Positions 24,389-32,392 of a DNA stretch of 64,000 bases are shown one piece after another. This stretch comes from an uncultured Pelagibacteraceae bacterium (GTDB lineage Bacteria; Pseudomonadota; Alphaproteobacteria; Pelagibacterales; Pelagibacteraceae). Position 1 is the stretch's first letter; each line of letters begins with the position of its first letter. The translations under genes and the position numbers were made by a program. The notes under the pieces were generated by a model. It had not been told where the DNA came from, did no database searches, and saw only the letters and a program-made list of their open reading frames with translations. Location: contig CACOPB010000003.1 in assembly GCA_902628965.1 (NCBI GenBank), positions 1 through 64,000 on the forward strand. The letters run 5' to 3'.

Positions 24389-25504
24389 TGACGCAATTTC
24401 CGCCCCTGCAACAAGAGCTTCAAGCTTTTTATAAACTATTTTTTCGTCTACATTTCCAAAACCAGCAAAGGTACTAAATCCACAATCAGTACCAGCCATT
24501 AACTGATCTTTATTGATTACATTTGAATATGTTATAATTCTTTGTTTTACAACTTCTGGATGTTCAACAAAATTAGTTGTGGAATCTATTACTCCTGGTG
24601 CAATTATTTTATCTGATGGAATTTTTAAATTTTCAAAAATTTGCCATTCATGAGAGTGTCGTGGGTTAGATGATTCAATTAAATAAGTTTGTACGTTTGC
24701 CTTAAAAGCAATTGGCATAATTTTTTCAAGAGAAATATCATATAGATGAGGCCCTTCATAATTACCCCAGCATATGTGCATTCTTATTTTAGAACTATCT
24801 ATATTTTGAATTGCATTATTAAGACACTCAATCTGTTTCTCTGCTCTTTTAAGAAATTCTTTTTCTGAAAGATCTTTAAATGTCATATGTCTCGCTAAAG
24901 CGAGATCAGGACAATCTAATTGTAATTGAATATCGTTAGAGGTTATTTCCTCGTATTCATCTTTCATTAAGTTAGACAAATTTTCTAAATATTCATCGTC
25001 ATTTTTATAAAATTTATTTGGTAAGAATGCTGATATTACTCCAGGTGATGCTGCGTTCATAAATCCACCTGAATGATTATTAGCGTTCAAAGAGTCTCTA
25101 AAATTGTTTATATCTTTTGTAAGAGAAGTCTTATCTTTAATTTTAAGCTCGCTAGTACAACAAGGTCTTGTATAAGTTGGTGTACCACCAGTTCTTGCTA
25201 TTTTTTCTTTAAAAGAAGGAAAGTCGTCTAAATCTTTTGGCGCTTTTCTCTCACTCTCTCCTGAAAATCCATCAAGTCTATCCTTAACATAAGTTGCATA
25301 ACTTATTTTTGACATTTCTCCATCACTAACAAAATCAATTCCAATATTAATTTGTTTTTTAACAATATTATTTACATCTCTTTTTACTATTCTATCAAAT
25401 GTAGTAGAATCTATTTCTTCCTTTTTATCTTTTTTAAATAAAAGTTCAGACAAATCAGTAGATCTTGGTAAACTTCCAACGTGTGTTGTTTTAATTTTAC
25501 TCAT
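24377..25504 (-). CDS. MetE C-domain-like cobalamin-independent methyltransferase
   Basis: This 375-residue protein corresponds to the zinc-binding catalytic half of MetE. Zinc ligands are visible as H243 and C245 (HICWG), E277 (IESSN) and C341 (GTDCGFST), with spacing like E. coli MetE. The N-terminal folate domain of MetE is missing, so methyltetrahydropteroylglutamate is probably not the donor. Standalone C-domain proteins may use other methyl donors to make methionine from homocysteine. The gene lies in an operon with cupin and tandem-NTF2 genes and a sugar-type importer, suggesting demethylation of an imported methylated solute (inference). Confidence 0.85.
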   Translation of the reverse strand: MSKIKTTHVGSLPRSTDLSELLFKKDKKEEIDSTTFDRIVKRDVNNIVKKQINIGIDFVSDGEMSKISYATYVKDRLDGFSGESERKAPKDLDDFPSFKEKIARTGGTPTYTRPCCTSELKIKDKTSLTKDINNFRDSLNANNHSGGFMNAASPGVISAFLPNKFYKNDDEYLENLSNLMKDEYEEITSNDIQLQLDCPDLALARHMTFKDLSEKEFLKRAEKQIECLNNAIQNIDSSKIRMHICWGNYEGPHLYDISLEKIMPIAFKANVQTYLIESSNPRHSHEWQIFENLKIPSDKIIAPGVIDSTTNFVEHPEVVKQRIITYSNVINKDQLMAGTDCGFSTFAGFGNVDEKIVYKKLEALVAGAEIASKVI

Positions 25505-25508
25505 TTTA

Positions 25509-26471
25509 TTATTTCATTAATAATTGCTTCCAAATAGCAACTTCATCAAATAACACCCATTCTCTAATAATATTTCCATCAACAATTTCAGCATGATTAA
25601 TTCCCATTATAAAGATATTTTTATTAGTTGCTTGCCCATATTCATTGGTATTATTTGCATGCAATCCATTTAAAAACCATCTTATTGATACTTTGCAATT
25701 TTTATCCTCTTCCTCTAACCAACCAACATGCTCAATAGAAAAATTAATATTTTTAAGTGCATTTTTTATAGAATTCCAAAATTTTGAGATTTCCTCTCTT
25801 CCATGACCTATCTTGTTACCTGGCCAGAAAATACTTGCAGCTCTTGCATAATTAGTAAATTTACAATCTTCTAAAAAAATATTTTTTAAAATTTGAGAAT
25901 ATTTTTCACCTATACTATCTTTTTTAAATTTAAATGGTGTATATTCAGATTTCATATCGGAACTTAAATCAAATACTTTTTTTGCTTTAGTCTCTCCACC
26001 TTCTTTTTCTATTAACAGTTTGGCAAATTCTTTAGGTGTGTATCCAAGCTGTCTTACCATTGCACCTTGATCTCTTACAATCCATTCATCATAAACTTGA
26101 TTGTTTTTACAAGCACAATCTGCAATCACTCTATAGTAAATATCTTTTTTGGTTGGTTTTCCGTAAAAGCCATGTCCTAAGTGAGTACCTTTACTTAGTA
26201 TTCTGTGAGAAGAATGATAACCCTTCTCATCATTTCCATTCCAAATAACCTCCTCTCCTAACAGTTGACGATTTGGGAATTCTTTTAGTGTTGCGAAAGT
26301 TGCATCTATTACAGGTTTATTTCCATAAGTAATTCCAAAAGGTGATCTAACAGGTATATCTTTAGAGTAAAATTTTGATATTGAGTTAACATCCTTTCCC
26401 TCCCAAATTTGCTTAGTAATTTTTAGAATGTAATCTGGAAAATCCTTATATTTATCGTCAAAGCCCTTCAT
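25509..26471 (-). CDS. Tandem NTF2-like (SnoaL-type) protein
   Basis: The protein has 320 residues with two NTF2-like domains, about residues 10-150 and 175-318. The second begins YSQILKNIFLEDCKF and ends with VDGNIIREWVLFDEVAIW, a typical SnoaL end. I chose the ATG at 26471 because it overlaps the upstream cupin stop as TAATG; a frame to 26501 would overlap the cupin gene by 31 bases. The catalytic pocket is not defined. A second tandem-NTF2 protein is encoded divergently at 27464-28540. Function is unknown, perhaps a dehydratase or cyclase on the imported solute. Confidence 0.72.
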   Translation of the reverse strand: MKGFDDKYKDFPDYILKITKQIWEGKDVNSISKFYSKDIPVRSPFGITYGNKPVIDATFATLKEFPNRQLLGEEVIWNGNDEKGYHSSHRILSKGTHLGHGFYGKPTKKDIYYRVIADCACKNNQVYDEWIVRDQGAMVRQLGYTPKEFAKLLIEKEGGETKAKKVFDLSSDMKSEYTPFKFKKDSIGEKYSQILKNIFLEDCKFTNYARAASIFWPGNKIGHGREEISKFWNSIKNALKNINFSIEHVGWLEEEDKNCKVSIRWFLNGLHANNTNEYGQATNKNIFIMGINHAEIVDGNIIREWVLFDEVAIWKQLLMK

Positions 26472-27415
26472 TAAATTTGGGACACACAATTTAAAAAACA
26501 ATCTTGCTGATCATCAATTTTTATACTTAAGTTTGAATTTATAGGAACTGAAAAAGTATCTTTTGGTTTTAGATATATTTCAGTATTATTTATTGTAATT
26601 TGCCAATCTCCTGTTTGTGAAAATAATATTGTAGGTTTGTTAAATTTTATATTTTCAACATTACAATTTTTTGCTTTTAACAAACTTAAATTGAAACCAG
26701 TGCTTTGATTAATTATTGGTTTAAAATTTTGATTATTAAATCTATTTCCAAGCACTTGAACTAAAAATAATCCTGGAGAGATTTCTTGTTCAAAATTTTT
26801 TCTATTTTCAAATTTACAAATAAATTTTGAAATCTCATCTAATCTATAATCATCAAAATTCTTAATTTGTTCAGATGTTATTGGTTTTAAAAGTTCTTTA
26901 CCATTAGGTATTTTTTCATTTGATAAATCAATTAAAGAATTATCATCAAGCAGTGCCATTCCAGTTTCTTTTGCTTTTTCCAAAACAGCAGGAACCCAAG
27001 TAATTATTCCTGGATCATCACCCCCAAGTACAACAAACATTAACCCTTCTTTTTCACCTGCATTTTCAAATCCTCTGAACATATTTGTTGGCATCGATAT
27101 TATATCTCCAGCGCTTAAAATAGTTTGATCTTTTCCATTAGCGCCCCAATAAAATTTCCACTTACCTGAATAAATCAAAAACACTTCTGCAGTATTGTGA
27201 CTATGCAATCCTGATCCATTTTTTGGCATCGCAGAAACAGCACCCAAATTAAAACTATGTGGCATTGCAATTTTGACAGATTGTCCAGCATCTTCTGCGA
27301 CACCAGGACCTACAATTGAATAATTTTTTCTTTCTTTATGACCTTCAAGTTTACCTTCTACAAAAGGTAAGGTACTTGGAACAAGATCTTTAAATTTAGC
27401 TAATCGATTATTCAT
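26471..27415 (-). CDS. Two-domain cupin protein
   Basis: This 314-residue protein has a well-conserved N-terminal cupin. The His pair is in SGLHSHNTAEVFLIYSGKW near 68-86, with the second motif near 102-112. The C-terminal cupin-like half is more diverged and lacks the HxH pattern. Bicupins of this form include gentisate-type dioxygenases and epimerases, but no clear assignment was possible. It is the first gene of the operon running to the HAD-like gene and divergent to the tandem-NTF2 gene. The two start codons are only 48 bases apart. Confidence 0.75.
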   Translation of the reverse strand: MNNRLAKFKDLVPSTLPFVEGKLEGHKERKNYSIVGPGVAEDAGQSVKIAMPHSFNLGAVSAMPKNGSGLHSHNTAEVFLIYSGKWKFYWGANGKDQTILSAGDIISMPTNMFRGFENAGEKEGLMFVVLGGDDPGIITWVPAVLEKAKETGMALLDDNSLIDLSNEKIPNGKELLKPITSEQIKNFDDYRLDEISKFICKFENRKNFEQEISPGLFLVQVLGNRFNNQNFKPIINQSTGFNLSLLKAKNCNVENIKFNKPTILFSQTGDWQITINNTEIYLKPKDTFSVPINSNLSIKIDDQQDCFLNCVSQI

Positions 27416-27463
27416 TTTTTTACAGTATATTTTGTGATACTAGATTTAACTAATAAATTATAT

Positions 27464-28540
27464 ATGCAAATAGAACAATTTGATACAGGCCTAAAGGGTC
27501 AAGAGAAAGTAGAGAAATTAGTAATAACTCCTAATGAAAATTATGAATATAAACAACTAGTAAGAGGTTATTTAAGCAAGATAGTAAACGAAGGTATTTC
27601 AAAGCTCGATGAAAATTTAGAAAATGCGTTTTCTAAAAATGTTAGAGTGAATTGTTTCCATCCTTTAAATGAATTTTCTGGGATTGAAAAATATAAAGAA
27701 TTATTTTGGAAACCATTATTAAATTCATTTCCTGACCTAGAAAGAAGAGAACAATTGGTCATTGGCGGAACATTTAGAGATAAACTTCAAATTGGTTCAA
27801 TTTCTTCATTATCTGGAATATTCAAAAACTCTTGGCTAGGTATTAATCCTAATAATAAAATGATTAATTTAAAATGTTGTGAAATTCACGAACTAAAGAA
27901 TAATAAGATTGTCGAGAGTTATATTTTAATCGATTTAATAGATTTATTAATTCAAACAGGAGCAAATCCACTAAATGCTTCACGAGGATCTGAAGGAAAT
28001 TGGTTGAACCCAATAAATACAGATGGTGTAAATTTTTTTGAAAAAAATATGGAAATTTCAAAAGCTAGTTTAGAACAATCTCTAATTATGCAGAGAAGCT
28101 TGAATATAAAGCCTGAATTAGAAATTTCTTCTGACATGCATCTTAAAGAAAAATTATTAAATCATCCACAAAATGATTATTGGCACAACAAAATGATTTG
28201 GTATGGACCAAGTGGAATTGGTACAGCAAGATCCTTAGAGGGATTTGTAGACAATCATCAATTACCTTTTAGAAAAACTTTTAAAGAAAGAAATTATTGG
28301 AAACTTGGCCACTATTGTGAGTTAGGAGATGGTAAATTTTCATTAACGGCTGGCTGGAATAGTATCCAGGCAGTTTATGGGTCAGATGATTGGCTTGGTT
28401 ATAAGTCAGAAAATCAAAAAGTAACAATGAGAGTTATGGATTTTTATCATCACGATGAAGGAAAAATTCGTGAAAATTGGGTGCCAATTGATATAATTCA
28501 TATACTAAAACAAATTGGAGTAGATGTTCTTAAAACATAA
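27464..28540 (+). CDS. Second tandem NTF2-like (SnoaL-type) protein
   Basis: This 358-residue protein has two NTF2-like halves, about residues 30-170 and 230-355. The second carries GHYCELGDGKF and ends with HHDEGKIRENWVPIDIIHILKQIG, a typical SnoaL end. I chose the ATG at 27464; an upstream GTG at 27434 would add ten residues and lacks a better ribosome-binding site. It is similar in architecture to the minus-strand protein at 25509 but not a close copy. It precedes the MalK-like ATPase by 9 bases and is probably cotranscribed with it. Confidence 0.7.
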   Translation: MQIEQFDTGLKGQEKVEKLVITPNENYEYKQLVRGYLSKIVNEGISKLDENLENAFSKNVRVNCFHPLNEFSGIEKYKELFWKPLLNSFPDLERREQLVIGGTFRDKLQIGSISSLSGIFKNSWLGINPNNKMINLKCCEIHELKNNKIVESYILIDLIDLLIQTGANPLNASRGSEGNWLNPINTDGVNFFEKNMEISKASLEQSLIMQRSLNIKPELEISSDMHLKEKLLNHPQNDYWHNKMIWYGPSGIGTARSLEGFVDNHQLPFRKTFKERNYWKLGHYCELGDGKFSLTAGWNSIQAVYGSDDWLGYKSENQKVTMRVMDFYHHDEGKIRENWVPIDIIHILKQIGVDVLKT

Positions 28541-28549
28541 AAAAATTAA

Positions 28550-29605
28550 ATGGCTAATATAAAATTTACTGGGGTGCACAAATCATTTGGATCTAACAAG
28601 ATTATAACTGATTTTAATCTTTTAGGAAAAGAAGATGAGTTTCTTGTTTTAGTAGGACCATCAGGTTGTGGAAAATCAACTTTACTAAGAATGATTGCAG
28701 GATTAGAAAAAATAGATGAAGGTGAAATATTCATTAATGATCAAAAAATAAATGAACTACATCCCTCAAAACGTCAGACAGCAATGGTTTTTCAATCTTA
28801 CGCGCTTTATCCTCATATGAATGTATATGAAAATATGTCTTTTGGATTAAAAATTGAAAAAAGACCAAAAGAGGAAATTAATACAAAAGTAATGCAAGCA
28901 GCAAAAATTCTTAAAATCGAAGAACTTCTTGAAAGAAAACCAAAACAATTATCTGGAGGTCAAAGACAAAGGGTGGCAATAGGACGTGCAATAACAAGAA
29001 ATCCAAAAATATTTTTATTTGACGAACCTTTATCCAATTTAGATGCAGCTTTAAGAGCTGAAATGAGAGTAGAAATCTCAAAGTTACATAATCAAATTAA
29101 AACTAATATGATTTATGTTACTCACGATCAGGTAGAGGCAATGACATTAGCAGATAGGATAGTTATTTTAAATCAGGGAAATATTGAGCAAGTTGGAACT
29201 CCTGAGGAAATTTATAATGATCCAGCTAACATTTTTGTAGCTCAATTTATAGGTACACCAAAAATGAATATTTTGGAAATTGATGAAAAAAATATAATTT
29301 CTGAAAATACAATTAAATTATTAGGAAATGATATTAAATTTGATAAATTTAAACTTAAAAAATCAAAACATTTTGTTGGAATCAGACCGGAGCATTTAAA
29401 ACCAAGTCAAAGTAGCCAATTTACTTTTAATCCTGAGATAGAGTTAATAGAAAATTTAGGTAATGAGAAAATTACTTATATGAAAAAAGATGAATATCAA
29501 TTAAGTGCAAAAATACCAAGCAACATTGAGATTGGTAATTTGATAGGTTTCGACATGAATGATATTTTTGTTTTTGATGTAAATGGAAAGAGAGTTAATT
29601 CCTAG
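28550..29605 (+). CDS. MalK/UgpC-type carbohydrate ABC transporter ATPase
   Basis: This 351-residue ATPase has Walker A GPSGCGKST near 37-45, the Q-loop in VFQSYALYPHM, the signature LSGGQRQRVAIGRA, Walker B FLFDEPLSNLD and the switch THDQVEA, followed by a C-terminal OB-type regulatory domain. The sequence type is specific to carbohydrate importers. It is the only such ATPase in the island, which contains two binding proteins and four permeases, so it probably drives both. It follows the tandem-NTF2 gene and precedes the second binding protein after a 148-base regulatory gap. Confidence 0.93.
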   Translation: MANIKFTGVHKSFGSNKIITDFNLLGKEDEFLVLVGPSGCGKSTLLRMIAGLEKIDEGEIFINDQKINELHPSKRQTAMVFQSYALYPHMNVYENMSFGLKIEKRPKEEINTKVMQAAKILKIEELLERKPKQLSGGQRQRVAIGRAITRNPKIFLFDEPLSNLDAALRAEMRVEISKLHNQIKTNMIYVTHDQVEAMTLADRIVILNQGNIEQVGTPEEIYNDPANIFVAQFIGTPKMNILEIDEKNIISENTIKLLGNDIKFDKFKLKKSKHFVGIRPEHLKPSQSSQFTFNPEIELIENLGNEKITYMKKDEYQLSAKIPSNIEIGNLIGFDMNDIFVFDVNGKRVNS

Positions 29606-29684
29606 TACAACTTATAATTGTTAAATATAATTTATTTCTTTTTATTTAACAAAAATTCTATGTTTTTTGATCATAGCTGATATG

Positions 29685-29714
29685 TGAGAGTTTTCACTTT
29701 GCGAAACATTCTCA
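29685..29714 (+). promoter_or_regulatory. Inverted repeat overlapping the promoter of the second sugar importer
   Basis: TGAGAG...TTCTCA forms an imperfect stem (29685-29714) with inner TTTTC/GAAAC pairs. It covers the proposed -35 box, as a repressor operator would; a 5' mRNA hairpin is the alternative reading. Confidence 0.3.
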
Positions 29715-29726
29715 ATTCAATATATT
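29699..29726 (+). promoter_or_regulatory. Candidate sigma-70 promoter for the second sugar importer
   Basis: TTGCGA (29699-29704) and TATATT (29721-29726) are separated by 16 bases. The start codon at 29754 follows, with a strong GGGGG ribosome-binding site at 29744-29748. It would drive the binding protein, two permeases and glycosidase separately from the ATPase gene. Confidence 0.45.
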
Positions 29727-29753
29727 TAAATAATATATTTAAACGGGGGAAAT

Positions 29754-31082
29754 ATGAAAAATATAATTAAGTTTATCTGTGTAATATCATTTTTTATAAC
29801 AAATGTTGTTTATGCAGACATAAAGTTTTGGACTACAGAAGTTCAGCCTGCCCGAATGGCTAAGCAAGAGGAAATGGCAAAAGCTTTTGAAGCTAAAACA
29901 GGAATAAAAGTAGAGGTGATCCCAGTAGAAGAAAAAGATTTGGGAACTAGAGCTACAGCAGCTGCTGCTGCAGGTGATTTACCGGATGTGATTTATCATA
30001 CATTACAATATGTATTACCATGGGCTGAAGCAGGAATTTTAGATGTGGACGCTAATAATGATGTTGTTAAAAAATTAGGTAGGAATACATTTGCACCAGG
30101 TGCACTTAACATGGCAAAAAAGGGCTCAAAGATTGCAGCCGTTCCTGTCGATGGATGGACTCAAATGGTTGTCTACAGAAAAGACCTTTTTGAAAATGCA
30201 GATTTAGCACCACCAACCAGCTATGCAAACATTGTAGCTGCTGTTAATAAACTCTCAAAACAAAATGGTATTTTTGGTTTTGTAGCTGCTACTAAGACTG
30301 ATGAAAATTTTATGAGTCAAGTTTTAGAACATGTACTTTTAGCTAATGGAGTTAATATTGTTAAAAAAGGTGGTATAAAAAAACAAGGTAAAAAGTTAAA
30401 AGAAGCATTAGAGTTTTATAAAGTAATTGCTAAAGCAAGTCCTCCAGGAGAGCTTTATTGGAAACAATCCAGAGCATTATACTTTGCAGGTAAAACTCCA
30501 ATGATTATCTGGTCACCATTTATTATGGATGAGCTTGCTGGTTTAAGAGACTCGGCTCCACCAACAATAAATAGCGATCCTACATCACCTGAATTAGCTT
30601 CTAAAACTGGTTTCATCACTAATTTTAGTGGACCTAGTAATAAAAAAGGTGCTGCATGGGCAGATATTAGATACTTTGGTATAACAGCTGATGCTGATAC
30701 AGATGAAGCTAAGCAATTCATTATGTATTCTATGGACGAAGGTTATACAAGCACATTGTCTATAGCTCCAGAAGGTAAATTTCCTGTAAGAAGAGGAAAT
30801 TCAAATGACCCTGAGGCTTTTACAAAAGCTTGGAGTAAACTCCCAGTTGGAGTTGACAGAAAAGCTCCCTTGTCAGATCTTTATGACCCAGATGTTATTA
30901 ATAACATTGTAGCTGGTTTAGATACTGCAAATAGATGGGGTGTAAAAGAGGGTGAACTATCTAGAGCATCTAAAATTATTAACGCACAATTTTTAAACAG
31001 AATCACACGAGAATATATCGATGATCAAATTTCTGTTGATGAAGCGGTTGATAAAATAAATGCTGAATTAGCTAAATTCTAG
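29754..31082 (+). CDS. Carbohydrate ABC transporter periplasmic binding protein (second system)
   Basis: This 442-residue protein has a signal peptide (residues 1-22, cut at VYA-D) and a family 1 solute-binding fold. IKFWTTEVQPARMAKQEE is followed by AFEAKTGIKVEVIPV and AAAGDLPDVIYH, and the ATP-partner-type hinge GFVAATKTDE lies near 180. The sequence type resembles glucoside/glucosylglycerol-type binding proteins. The unusually strong ribosome-binding site GGGGG and an intrinsic terminator at its 3' end (31101-31132) suggest it is made in large excess over the permeases. Confidence 0.9.
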   Translation: MKNIIKFICVISFFITNVVYADIKFWTTEVQPARMAKQEEMAKAFEAKTGIKVEVIPVEEKDLGTRATAAAAAGDLPDVIYHTLQYVLPWAEAGILDVDANNDVVKKLGRNTFAPGALNMAKKGSKIAAVPVDGWTQMVVYRKDLFENADLAPPTSYANIVAAVNKLSKQNGIFGFVAATKTDENFMSQVLEHVLLANGVNIVKKGGIKKQGKKLKEALEFYKVIAKASPPGELYWKQSRALYFAGKTPMIIWSPFIMDELAGLRDSAPPTINSDPTSPELASKTGFITNFSGPSNKKGAAWADIRYFGITADADTDEAKQFIMYSMDEGYTSTLSIAPEGKFPVRRGNSNDPEAFTKAWSKLPVGVDRKAPLSDLYDPDVINNIVAGLDTANRWGVKEGELSRASKIINAQFLNRITREYIDDQISVDEAVDKINAELAKF

Positions 31083-31100
31083 TAATTTAAATTAATTTAA

Positions 31101-31132
31101 AAAGCGGATAATATAAATTATCCGCTTTTTTT
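31101..31132 (+). terminator. Terminator/attenuator between binding-protein and permease genes
   Basis: AAAGCGGATAAT (31101-31112), a 4-base loop and ATTATCCGCTTT (31117-31128) form a near-perfect stem whose T run ends at 31132. The permease ATG begins at the very next base (31133). Read-through is needed to express the permeases, and no free ribosome-binding site remains. Confidence 0.85.
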
Positions 31133-32392
31133 ATGAAAGACACTTTAGCAAACACAGAAAAAAAAACTGCATATATATTAACTTTACCTGCTGTTCTTTT
31201 AGTTTTTTCCATAATTTTATTTCCAATTTTTGCAAATATTTGGATTAGTTTTAAAGAGGTTGAATTAAAGGATATTAGAATTCCAGAACCAAGAGCAAAA
31301 AAAATTGTAAAATCTATTGCTGATGAGCCTACTAAAATTAAAATATTATATAAGTTAAGAAATAGTTCATTAATTCAAGAAATAAGAGATGTTTCTTTTC
31401 AAGATAATTTTCCAAAAAATTTTAAAATTGAAAAATTAGACTCAAGATGTTCTTTTAAAAAGTATAGCCTAAAATGTGAATTTGGAAATTGGCCAGCTAA
31501 ATATAGGGAAAATTTTCAAGTAATATTTTCAACAAATGATGGATCAAAAATTGATAAGCAAAATCTCAAATCAATTAAACCAAAATTAGACGGTAAATCC
31601 AATAATATATTGCTTAATACCAACTTTACTCTCAAAAACTTTAAAAAAGTTTTATTTGAAAATGAATTTATAGATTTACTGCTAACTACTTTTTATTACA
31701 CATTTTTTGGAACAGTTGGCTCAATAGTGTTTGGTATTTTAACTGCTCAAATGGTAAATCAAAAATTTTATGGAAGAATATTCATGAGAAGTGTTCTACT
31801 TTTCCCTTATGTTGCACCAGTTGTTGCTTTAGCTTACACTTGGGAACTTCTGCTAGATCCGAATAGTGGAACATTAAATAGTTTATTATTAAATTATCAA
31901 ATTATAGAAACTCCAATAAACCTACTTGGACAAAAATATATTGAAATTAGTATTTTAGGTTTTGATTTTAAATTAAGGTTAGCACTTACAACAGTTATAA
32001 TGTTTGAAATTTGGCGTTATTTTCCTTTAGCTTTTTTGTTTATTCTTGCAAGACTTCAAGCTATTCCAAAAGAATTATATGAGGCTGCTGATGTTGACGG
32101 AGCAAGTCCCTTTCAAAAATTTTTTAATATTACACTTCCTCAAATTACTGCAGTAATTTCAATTTTATTTATGATTAGATTTATTTGGAATTTTAATAAA
32201 TTTGAGGATGTATTTTTATTAACCGGAGGCGCATCAGGAACAAGAACTTTACCAATAAATGTTTATCAACAGGGTTTTGCAATATCAGACATTGGAATGG
32301 GCTCAGCTGTTTCAATAGTAATTGTTGTATTACTTTTAATGTTTATGTTTTTTTATTTTAAACTTTTAGGAAAGAAAGTAGATGAGAACTAA
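31133..32392 (+). CDS. Carbohydrate ABC transporter permease, MalF type, with large periplasmic insertion
   Basis: This 419-residue permease has helix 1 at about residues 13-35, then a soluble insertion of about 130 residues (37-170) carrying two Cys in SRCSFKKYSLKCEF. The transport core with the EAA loop (LYEAADVDGASPFQKFF) follows near 315-331. The insertion is comparable in place to the MalF P2 loop that contacts the binding protein. The start codon abuts the terminator T run. It overlaps the next permease by 11 bases. It is paired with the binding protein at 29754. Confidence 0.88.
   Translation: MKDTLANTEKKTAYILTLPAVLLVFSIILFPIFANIWISFKEVELKDIRIPEPRAKKIVKSIADEPTKIKILYKLRNSSLIQEIRDVSFQDNFPKNFKIEKLDSRCSFKKYSLKCEFGNWPAKYRENFQVIFSTNDGSKIDKQNLKSIKPKLDGKSNNILLNTNFTLKNFKKVLFENEFIDLLLTTFYYTFFGTVGSIVFGILTAQMVNQKFYGRIFMRSVLLFPYVAPVVALAYTWELLLDPNSGTLNSLLLNYQIIETPINLLGQKYIEISILGFDFKLRLALTTVIMFEIWRYFPLAFLFILARLQAIPKELYEAADVDGASPFQKFFNITLPQITAVISILFMIRFIWNFNKFEDVFLLTGGASGTRTLPINVYQQGFAISDIGMGSAVSIVIVVLLLMFMFFYFKLLGKKVDEN

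Noticed and set aside
29618..29652. Ten-base inverted repeat (TTGTTAAATA/TATTTAACAA) as a terminator after the MalK-like ATPase gene
   Set aside because: It has no T run on the plus strand and a 15-base AT loop. It may be a weak mRNA end or chance, so it was not listed as a terminator.
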